Below are positions 1-5,413 of a DNA stretch of 5,413 nucleotides, piece after piece. A model generated the notes under the pieces. It saw only the letters and a program-made list of their open reading frames with translations, did no database searches and had not been told where the DNA came from. The position numbers and the translations under genes are program-made. Within the stretch, counting starts at the first letter, position 1; the number at the start of each line of letters is the position of its first letter. Origin of the DNA: Flavisolibacter sp. (GTDB lineage: Bacteria > Bacteroidota > Bacteroidia > Chitinophagales > Chitinophagaceae); the NCBI GenBank assembly GCA_013695175.1, contig JACDAZ010000523.1:1-5413 (forward strand), given 5' to 3'.

Positions 1-602
1 CTGTATATTGGCTTGCCGCTTCTAAGTACCTGTTCAATTTGAGCAGGTTGCATTCCTAATAAATTAAGTCTTTGCTTTGCTCTTTGTAATAATGAAGCAT
101 TGTTATCATTCCTGCTTATATATATCAATTCTCTTTGTGCTGCTGCAAGATCAGGAGAATATATCTCCATTAACAACTGCCCCTTTTTTACAGGTTGAAA
201 ATTATATTTTATGTATAGTTTTTCAATTCTTCCGCTAACTCGACTGGATATACTTGATTGTTTCCTTGCATCATAACTAACCACACCTTGTACAGGAATG
301 GAGAAAATCCTTGTTCCGCTTTCTGCCATTATTGTAGGAAGATTAGCAGCAATTTGTGCATTAGATTGTTTTAATAAAGGAAGAAGGACACTATCAAGAG
401 CAAGTTCATTGCCGGACATCATAGGTACAAGGTCCATTCCGCAAATAGGACATTGCCCAGGCTCATCCCTTACAATTTGTGGATGCATAGGACAGGTATA
501 TTGATGCTCATGTACCTGCACAGTAGTTTTTTGCTTACATGCCATGGCAGTAAACAATAGCAAAACCAGCATCAGAATATTACCTGTATATTTCCTTTTC
601 AT
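1..602 (-). CDS. cusB: CusB-like periplasmic adaptor lipoprotein of a heavy-metal RND efflux system (3' end outside window)
   Basis: Periplasmic adaptor (membrane fusion protein) that would link the RND pump to the outer-membrane channel and pass Cu(I)/Ag(I) to the pump. Two hundred residues are visible; the rest lies beyond position 1. The ATG at 602-600 is the first possible start, because stop codons in this frame lie just upstream. Residues 8-21 are a hydrophobic signal segment followed by Cys22 (TAMAC), a non-canonical but plausible lipobox. Residues 35-60 form a heavy-metal-binding domain: YTCPMHP, then CPICGMDLVP, with Cys37, Met39, His40, Cys51, Cys54 and Met56 as likely ligands. Residues about 99-152 match the first half of the barrel-sandwich (lipoyl-like) domain (SGRIEKLYIK, PVKKGQLLMEIYSPDL), and the helical hairpin starts near 153. 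The start overlaps the end of the outer-membrane factor gene by 23 bases, implying co-translation. Family assignment is firm; metal specificity is inferred. Confidence 0.94.
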   Translation of the reverse strand, partial: MKRKYTGNILMLVLLLFTAMACKQKTTVQVHEHQYTCPMHPQIVRDEPGQCPICGMDLVPMMSGNELALDSVLLPLLKQSNAQIAANLPTIMAESGTRIFSIPVQGVVSYDARKQSSISSRVSGRIEKLYIKYNFQPVKKGQLLMEIYSPDLAAAQRELIYISRNDNNASLLQRAKQRLNLLGMQPAQIEQVLRSGKPIY

Positions 603-1830
603 AATCTGCTATCATTTGATAAAGTCTTCGCTTATCATCTAATAATTCTGTCTGCATCATATTAAGTGCTTCCCAACTATCCAGCAATACAGTAACAGAA
701 AGTTTGTTTTCCTGGTAAACCAGGTAATTGGCATCGAATGTTTTTTGTAATGCAGGAATTACTTTGGTTTCAATGGCATTTATTCTTTTTTGCATTGATA
801 GAATTTCATTTTGCATTCCATAAAGCATAGCCTGCGTTTCCTGCAGCATGGCAGCCCTTTCTGTTTCCATTGCCCTGATATTTAATTCCATAGCCCTGAT
901 ATCTGATTTATACATTTTTGATGCCCATGGAGCAAAAGGAATACTGATCATACCCATGACACTAAATGCTTTTGGCATCATATCATCAAAGGGTTGCATG
1001 TGGTCAAATTGAACTCTGAAATCAGGTCTGCGTTGCAACCTCATTGCTTCTATATTTAATTGCATAGACCTGATGTTTTCATTCATTCGCAACACATCTC
1101 TTCTTTCAACAGCAAGTGATGTCGTATCAATTTGTGAAACTGGTAAAAATCTTACTTCATAAGTAGTATCAATAGTAAAATCTTCATTACCCTGCCTGTT
1201 CATTAATGCGTTTAATGTACCTTTTGCTCTTTCTATTTCTCCAACCTGCATCTGCATCATAGCTGCGTTGTTTTCCAGTGCTGCATCCGAACGATAAACA
1301 CTGCTTAACTGCGATTGGTTGTATGGATAACGAACTTCTTCAATCTTACGCATCATAGATAAAACCTGTTCATTCTTACGCAATACTGAAATTTTTTGAA
1401 GTGCAACCAGCCAGGAGAAATATTGTTTTCTTGCTTCTGCTTTTAAATCATTAAATGTTACAGCCCTGTTTGCTAATTCAGCATTACCCTGTGATTCAAT
1501 ATAACGTCTTCTTGCATTTAATTTTGCTCTACCCGGTATCTCCTGTTCCACCCTTAACATCAACATACCTTTGTCCCGCGGATCCATTACATCCTGGAAA
1601 GGATAAGGAGTTTGCCATGTTCCCAAACCAATCATGGGAGGCATCCATGCTGTCGCTGCATCTGCACTGTATTTATAACTTTCTGCTCTGTCACCATACA
1701 CTTTTAGCAATAAATTGTTTTGATCAATCTTTTCAATTATTTCGGGTAAAGTCAATACTTCTTTATCCTGGGCTTGACACCAAAAGGGAAATATCAATAC
1801 TACCACTGCTATTTTAATGTACCGCCTCAT
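580..1830 (-). CDS. TolC/CusC-like outer-membrane efflux protein, methionine-rich
   Basis: Outer-membrane factor of the tripartite efflux complex, forming the trimeric exit channel. I chose the ATG at 1830 (416 residues) because it gives a compact signal peptide: basic MRRYIK, hydrophobic core 7-17, then CQAQ with likely cleavage near Ala20. An upstream ATG at 1863 adds 11 residues and puts charged and polar residues ahead of the signal. Cys18 lacks a normal lipobox, so lipidation as in E. coli CusC is doubtful. The OEP-family signature RVEQEIPGRAKL is at 93-104. Two long helical repeats flank strand-rich parts, the second around 271-300, and the C-terminal helices run from about 307 to the end. 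About 30 methionines occur in 416 residues, including MMQM and a cluster at 278-306. The gene overlaps the pump's C-terminal frame by 17 bases and the adaptor by 23, so the three are surely one operon. Function is firm at family level. Confidence 0.93.
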   Translation of the reverse strand: MRRYIKIAVVVLIFPFWCQAQDKEVLTLPEIIEKIDQNNLLLKVYGDRAESYKYSADAATAWMPPMIGLGTWQTPYPFQDVMDPRDKGMLMLRVEQEIPGRAKLNARRRYIESQGNAELANRAVTFNDLKAEARKQYFSWLVALQKISVLRKNEQVLSMMRKIEEVRYPYNQSQLSSVYRSDAALENNAAMMQMQVGEIERAKGTLNALMNRQGNEDFTIDTTYEVRFLPVSQIDTTSLAVERRDVLRMNENIRSMQLNIEAMRLQRRPDFRVQFDHMQPFDDMMPKAFSVMGMISIPFAPWASKMYKSDIRAMELNIRAMETERAAMLQETQAMLYGMQNEILSMQKRINAIETKVIPALQKTFDANYLVYQENKLSVTVLLDSWEALNMMQTELLDDKRRLYQMIADYEKEIYR

Positions 1831-3775
1831 GAAGTTCCAGTTTACCATATTTACGTAATTCATATTCCTTAGTCATTAAAAATATTAATGGAGTTACTAA
1901 CAGAATATGTGTAGCAGATGTTATTAAACCACCAATTACCGGCAACACAATAGGCTTCATTACATCTGTACCCACACCTGTTGCCCAAAGAATAGGTACA
2001 AGTCCAAATAAGGTTGTACATACTGTCATTAATTTAGGTCGCAAACGTTTTGCAGCTCCCCTAACAACATATTCTCTCAAATCTTCTCTTGTTATAGTTG
2101 CACTTGAATTTCCTTTTAATAAAATCAATTGGTTCATTGCATCATTTAAATAAATAACCATTATAATACCCGTTTCTACTGCAATGCCAAACAAGGCAAT
2201 AAATCCTACAGCTACTGCAACAGAAAGATTCACTCCCCAAAAGAAAATAATGTAAGCACCCCCAATTAATGCAAAAGGAATTGATATTAAACTTAAAAAA
2301 GCTTCTCTTATAGATCTGAATGCAAAGTATAAGGCGAAAAAAATGATCACCAATACAATGGGAGCAATGATCATAAGTGTTCGCTGGCCACTGATTAAAT
2401 TTTCATACTGTCCGCTCCATTCTAAAAAATAACCCTGTGGCAGGATCCCTCTTTCATTATTTATTTTATCTATTGCTTCCTTTACAGTACTTCCCAGGTC
2501 TCTGTCACGTACATTGAACATTACCGCACCGCGAAGAATTGCATTTTCAGAAGTGATCATGGGCGGACCATCTTCAAAAGCCACATCAGCCACAGCACTC
2601 AACGGCACTTCGCCAAAACCGGGTGATGACAGTGGTATTCGCCTGATCTGCTCAATACTATTTCTATATTCCTGTGCCAGCCGCACACTAATGGCAAAAC
2701 GTTGTCTTCCTTCAAGAGTTTGTCCAACTGAAGCCCCACCCAAAGCAGTTTCCACTGTTTGATTTAAATCATCAATGCTTAGTCCATACCTTGATAATTC
2801 TGATCGCCTGGGATTGATAGCAAGATATTTTCCCCCGGTAATCGGCTCTACATAAAGATCACTGATACCCGGTGTTCCTTCCAATGCTGATCTTACACGT
2901 TCTGAAACAGTAGCAATAGAATCTAATCTTTGCCCATATACTTTTATGCCTACATCTGTTCTGATACCTGTTGCCAGCATATTAATTCGATTGATAATAG
3001 GCTGCGTCCACCCATTTACCACACCGGGAATTTGAAGTTTAGTATCCAGTTCAGTAACAATATCAGACTTTGTCAATCCGGTTCTCCACTCGGCTCTTGG
3101 CTTCAGCATAATGATGGTTTCAATCATACTGATCGGCGAATTATCGGTAGCTGTACTGGCACGCCCTGCCTTACCCAATACTTTATCTACTTCTGGTACA
3201 GACTTAATTATTTTATCCTGAATCTGCAAAATGCGTTTTATTTCTGCATTTGAAATATCAGGCAAGGTTACCGGCATGAACAAAATACTTTGTTCATCGA
3301 GTGGCGGCATAAATTCAGTACCCAAACTTTTTAATAATGGAATAGATATTAATAGTGCAAGAAGATTTATGGCAAGTGTAGTTTTTCTCCACCTCAACAC
3401 CCATCTGATAACCGGTTCATAAACCCTTTCTAGAAACCGGTTTACAGGGTTTGCTTTTTCAGGTTTAAATTTTCCTTTTAAGAAAAAAGAAATGAGAACC
3501 GGTGCCAGAGTAAGTACCAAAATGGCATCCACCACCATGATGAATGTTTTGGTGAATGCCAGTGGATGAAACAATTTTCCCTCCTGACCTGTGAGCATAA
3601 ACACAGGAAGAAAAGATGTAATGATGATGATAGTGGCAAAGAAAACACCACGAGATACCTGCTTGCTTGATTTTTCTATAATAGCAAGCCGCTCTTCTTC
3701 TGTTATCCAGTTCTCTTTTGGTTTTCTATTTTTTCTTCGCCAGATCATGTAATAGTTTTTTGTTGCTCTTGCCAT
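1814..3775 (-). CDS. cusA: CusA-type heavy-metal RND pump, C-terminal part (TM5-TM12, second periplasmic loop)
   Basis: Second part of a proton-driven Cu(I)/Ag(I) exporter in the inner membrane. With the first ATG (3775) it has 653 residues; an ATG at 3748 overlapping the upstream stop as ATGA would give 644. Numbered from 3775: TM5 about 44-61, TM6 77-98, TM7 132-150, then the large periplasmic loop to about 465, and TM8-TM12 to the C terminus. Met167 (FMPVTLP), Met217 (SMIETI) and Met266 (MLATGI) align, with identical spacing, to E. coli CusA Met573, Met623 and Met672, the three-methionine metal site. Asp211, Glu219 and Arg263 match Asp617, Glu625 and Arg669. Glu534 in TM10 and Lys581 match the proton-relay residues Glu939 and Lys984. 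Recognisable CusA homology starts near ENWITEEER (residue 21); residues 1-20 are linker. The frame lacks TM1-TM4, so it needs the upstream half to work. It is either one half of a split pump or the 3' part of a frameshifted gene. Reference residue numbers are from memory. Confidence 0.94.
   Translation of the reverse strand: MARATKNYYMIWRRKNRKPKENWITEEERLAIIEKSSKQVSRGVFFATIIIITSFLPVFMLTGQEGKLFHPLAFTKTFIMVVDAILVLTLAPVLISFFLKGKFKPEKANPVNRFLERVYEPVIRWVLRWRKTTLAINLLALLISIPLLKSLGTEFMPPLDEQSILFMPVTLPDISNAEIKRILQIQDKIIKSVPEVDKVLGKAGRASTATDNSPISMIETIIMLKPRAEWRTGLTKSDIVTELDTKLQIPGVVNGWTQPIINRINMLATGIRTDVGIKVYGQRLDSIATVSERVRSALEGTPGISDLYVEPITGGKYLAINPRRSELSRYGLSIDDLNQTVETALGGASVGQTLEGRQRFAISVRLAQEYRNSIEQIRRIPLSSPGFGEVPLSAVADVAFEDGPPMITSENAILRGAVMFNVRDRDLGSTVKEAIDKINNERGILPQGYFLEWSGQYENLISGQRTLMIIAPIVLVIIFFALYFAFRSIREAFLSLISIPFALIGGAYIIFFWGVNLSVAVAVGFIALFGIAVETGIIMVIYLNDAMNQLILLKGNSSATITREDLREYVVRGAAKRLRPKLMTVCTTLFGLVPILWATGVGTDVMKPIVLPVIGGLITSATHILLVTPLIFLMTKEYELRKYGKLELHEAVH
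3745..3775 (-). other. Frame junction in the split cusA gene: A6 run and ATGA stop/start overlap
   Basis: The two pump frames overlap by 31 bases and differ by -1. On the minus strand the overlap holds six consecutive A (3761-3756), read CAA AAA ACT in the first frame, then the TGA stop at 3747-3745. An ATG of the second frame at 3748-3746 forms ATGA with that stop, the classic arrangement for coupled re-initiation; the second frame's first ATG is at 3775-3773. A lysine tRNA slipping back one base on the A-run would also join the frames. The run is not a two-tRNA X XXY YYZ slippery heptamer in the zero frame. A second A6 run (3734-3729) lies just downstream, after the stop. The sequence supports three readings: two polypeptides, frameshifting, or a lost A by mutation or sequencing error. 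Confidence 0.75.
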
Positions 3776-5037
3776 AAAGCATACCGCTCTGCCAAATGTT
3801 TGTAAGCATTTTCACTCATGATGATTCCATTGTCAACTATAACACCTATAGCCAGTGCAATTCCTGAAAGAGACATAATATTTGAAGAGATCCCAAAGGC
3901 ATTTAACAGGATAAAACTGGTTACAACAGTTATAGGAATTTGAATGATGATGCTAAAAGCACTTCGCCAGTGAAAAAGAAAAATGATTACGATAATAGAT
4001 ACTATAATCATTTCTTCTATCAATGTTTTTTTTATGCTGTCTATACTTTCTTTTATTAATTCACCGCGATCGTAAACAATTTCAAATTTTACTCCCTGTG
4101 GAAATCCTTTTGCCACTTCCAGCATTTTTGCTTTTACATTATCAATTACAGCTGCAGCATTTTCACCATAACGCATCACTACAATTCCACCAACCACTTC
4201 TCCTTCACCATTTTTATCAAAAATGCCTAGCCTGGTTTCACCTGCCATTTGTACCGTTGCCACATCTGCCACTCTTACTGCAATACCATTTTGTGTTTGA
4301 ACAGGAATATTTTCTATTTCCTGTATAGAATTTAAATAACCTGAAGTTTTAATTACATATCCTATATCACTCAACTCAAATTTGCTTCCCCCGCTTTCAT
4401 TATTATTGCTTCTGACAGCGCTAATTATATTACTGACTGATAATTTATAATACAATAACCTGTTGGGGTTTACAGTAATCTGATATTGTTTTTGAAAACC
4501 GCCGAAGGAAGCAATTTCACTTACACCAGCTACATTTTGCAAGGCAAATTTTATATACCAATCCTGCAAAGCTCTCTGTTCGCCCAGGTCCATTTGTGGT
4601 GCATCCAAAGTATACCAAAGTATATGTCCTACACCTGTTCCATCCGGACCTAATTGTGGGCTTACCCCCTGGGGAAGACTTTGCGTAACAGTACTCAGTC
4701 TTTCTAAAACCCTTTCTCTTGCCCAGTATATATCTACGTTATCTTCAAAAATTACATAGATGAAGCTCATTCCAAACATGGAGTTGGCACGTACATATTT
4801 AATGCGGGGCAACCCCTGCAGATTAGTGACCAGTGGATAGGTTACCTGGTCTTCAATTAACTGAGGTCCGCGACCCATCCACTCAGTAAATACAATCACC
4901 TGGTTTTCCGAAAGATCAGGTATGGCATCAATGGGATTTTTTTGAACAGAATACAATCCCCATACAAATAAACCCGCTGCCAGGATCAATACAATAAACC
5001 TGTTTTTTAATGACCACTCAATTATCCGGTGAACCAT
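3745..5037 (-). CDS. cusA: CusA-type heavy-metal RND pump, N-terminal part (TM1-TM4, first periplasmic loop)
   Basis: First part of the inner-membrane Cu(I)/Ag(I) exporter, 430 residues. The start MVHRIIEWSLKNRF is typical for the family; the ATG has an A/T-rich leader and no clear Shine-Dalgarno. TM1 is about 14-32 and is followed by NPIDAIPDLSENQV, a hallmark of heavy-metal RND pumps. The first periplasmic porter/docking loop runs from about 38 to 335 (GPDGTGVGHILWY, NGEGEVVGGIVVMR). TM2 is about 342-356, TM3 361-381 and TM4 387-407. TM4 carries AIGVIVDNGIIMSEN; Asp402 and Glu409 match E. coli CusA Asp405 and Glu412, so the proton-relay acid is intact. The frame stops at TGA (3747-3745) in the cytoplasmic linker after TM4, whereas homologues continue to about 1,040-1,080 residues. 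TM5-TM12 follow in the -1 frame. Joining the frames at the A-run would give about 1,074 residues, a normal full length. This is the first cistron after a 156-base gap. Confidence 0.94.
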   Translation of the reverse strand: MVHRIIEWSLKNRFIVLILAAGLFVWGLYSVQKNPIDAIPDLSENQVIVFTEWMGRGPQLIEDQVTYPLVTNLQGLPRIKYVRANSMFGMSFIYVIFEDNVDIYWARERVLERLSTVTQSLPQGVSPQLGPDGTGVGHILWYTLDAPQMDLGEQRALQDWYIKFALQNVAGVSEIASFGGFQKQYQITVNPNRLLYYKLSVSNIISAVRSNNNESGGSKFELSDIGYVIKTSGYLNSIQEIENIPVQTQNGIAVRVADVATVQMAGETRLGIFDKNGEGEVVGGIVVMRYGENAAAVIDNVKAKMLEVAKGFPQGVKFEIVYDRGELIKESIDSIKKTLIEEMIIVSIIVIIFLFHWRSAFSIIIQIPITVVTSFILLNAFGISSNIMSLSGIALAIGVIVDNGIIMSENAYKHLAERYALWQEQQKTIT

Positions 5038-5101
5038 TAATGTGTTTTTAATGAATTTGAAACTTTAAGAAGCATCAACTTATTTTATTAATGAGTATAA
5101 A

Positions 5102-5134
5102 CAATTTTACACACATTTAAAAGCATACATTCAA
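5102..5134 (-). promoter_or_regulatory. Weak candidate Bacteroidota-type promoter for the efflux operon
   Basis: On the minus strand TAAAATTG (5109-5102) differs by one base from the Bacteroidota -7 element TAnnTTTG, and a TTG (5134-5132) lies 22 bases upstream, near the expected place for the -33 element. Initiation would be near 5095, leaving a leader of about 58 bases before the cusA ATG. The -33 triplet falls inside the inverted repeat, which would suit regulation by a repressor. Matches this short are common in AT-rich DNA, so this is only a suggestion; transcription may instead come from upstream of the small gene. Confidence 0.2.
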
Positions 5135-5170
5135 TTGTTTGATGAACAAAAAAGCTTGAATCAATTGAAT
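5129..5170. repeat. 9-bp perfect inverted repeat upstream of the cusA half-gene
   Basis: ATTCAATTG at 5129-5137 is the exact reverse complement of CAATTGAAT at 5162-5170, with 24 bases between. Each arm contains the self-palindrome CAATTG, and a third CAATTGAA occurs at 5210-5217 inside the upstream gene. The repeat sits between the small upstream gene and cusA, where an operator or transcript hairpin could lie. The arms are AT-rich and no T-run follows on the minus strand, so it is a poor intrinsic terminator. In DNA this AT-rich a chance origin is quite possible. Confidence 0.35.
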
Positions 5171-5193
5171 TTGTATTTCAATAAAACTGATTT

Positions 5194-5413
5194 CTAAATG
5201 CGGAAGTTGCAATTGAAAATAAAAACTGCTATGTCACTTTTTCGCGGAGGTGCATTGCTTTGCGGAAGAAGGTTTAAAAATTTACCTGAAAAATTGGTGA
5301 AGTTGTAACCTGTAATATGATTTGCTTCTTTAATTGATAATGCAGGATATTGAAGAAGAAAATTTGCTTTTTGATCGTCTTCAATCTTTACCCATTTTTG
5401 TTCATCGCTGCAA
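5194..5413 (-). CDS. C-terminal part of a small HYC_CC_PP-like protein (5' end outside window)
   Basis: An uninterrupted frame enters from the right edge and ends at TAG (5196-5194), giving 72 complete residues. It opens with CSDEQKWVKIEDDQKA and ends with NAPPRKSDI and FNCNFRI. This matches what I remember of the HYC_CC_PP family of Bacteroidota: small exported proteins of roughly 130 residues with an N-terminal HYC motif, a central Cys-Cys, a PP near the C terminus and an NC-x-FRI-type tail. The base before the first full codon is T, so a TGT codon completing a Cys-Cys pair is possible but unseen. The function is unknown to me; members often lie near metal-transport genes, and paired cysteines beside a copper efflux operon suggest a role in metal handling. 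It ends 156 bases before cusA on the same strand and could share its transcript. The family call rests on short motifs only. Confidence 0.72.
   Translation of the reverse strand, partial: CSDEQKWVKIEDDQKANFLLQYPALSIKEANHITGYNFTNFSGKFLNLLPQSNAPPRKSDIAVFIFNCNFRI

Noticed and set aside
298..504. Plus-strand open frame of 68 codons
   Set aside because: It lies antisense inside the adaptor gene; the protein has no recognisable family and the minus-strand reading gives a clear metal-binding domain.
1455..1817. Plus-strand open frame of 120 codons
   Set aside because: Antisense to the outer-membrane factor, low-complexity Leu/His/Pro composition, no domain; a shadow of the real gene.
1831..1863. 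Upstream start (1863) adding 11 residues to the outer-membrane factor
   Set aside because: The extension places polar residues before the signal peptide and increases overlap with the pump gene; the ATG at 1830 gives a normal MRRYIK signal start.
2514..3422. Plus-strand open frames at 2514-2762, 2930-3253 and 3231-3422
   Set aside because: All are antisense to the conserved pump sequence and show no protein family features.
3727..3759. CTATT/AATAG pairing after the A-run as a frameshift-stimulating hairpin
   Set aside because: Only five mostly A-T pairs around a 20-base loop, with no spacer after the A-run; too weak to support programmed frameshifting.
4023..4328. Plus-strand open frame rich in Leu, His and Phe
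   Set aside because: Antisense to the N-terminal pump half; its composition reflects the complement of that gene, not a real protein.
5129..5170. Inverted repeat as an intrinsic terminator for the small upstream gene
   Set aside because: The arms are AT-rich, the loop is 24 bases and no T-run follows the second arm on the minus strand.

Overview
The window is most likely from a member of the Bacteroidota, possibly a Chitinophagaceae-like relative. The DNA is AT-rich, start codons have A/T-rich leaders without clear Shine-Dalgarno sequences, and an HYC_CC_PP-type small gene sits beside a CusA - outer-membrane factor - CusB gene order. The family-level placement is inference. All supported genes lie on the minus strand and read from right to left. 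Open frames on the plus strand are shadows of these genes.

Layout in the direction of transcription: (1) 5413-5194, the C-terminal 72 residues of a small protein resembling the HYC_CC_PP family, with its 5' end outside the window. (2) 5193-5038, a 156-base AT-rich intergenic gap with a 9-bp inverted repeat and at best a weak promoter candidate. (3) 5037-3745 and 3775-1814, the N- and C-terminal parts of one CusA-type heavy-metal RND pump, split between two frames in the cytoplasmic linker between TM4 and TM5. (4) 1830-580, a methionine-rich TolC/CusC-like outer-membrane factor. (5) 602-1, the first 200 residues of a CusB-like periplasmic adaptor lipoprotein with an N-terminal heavy-metal-binding domain, cut by the window edge.

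Together these encode a tripartite copper(I)/silver(I) efflux complex: inner-membrane proton-driven pump, periplasmic adaptor and outer-membrane channel. Every junction from the pump to the adaptor is an overlap (31 or 4, 17 and 23 bases), so the genes are tightly packed and probably translated in a coupled way. The three pump methionines corresponding to E. coli CusA Met573, Met623 and Met672 are all present, which favours Cu(I)/Ag(I) over divalent metals.

The main oddity is the split pump. The second half begins in the -1 frame relative to the first, next to a run of six A residues, and has an ATGA stop/start overlap. It could be a true two-polypeptide pump, a frameshifted gene or a sequencing error; the sequence alone does not decide. 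I found no RNA genes, CRISPR array, insertion sequence or clear terminator, and no evidence for an entirely new system.
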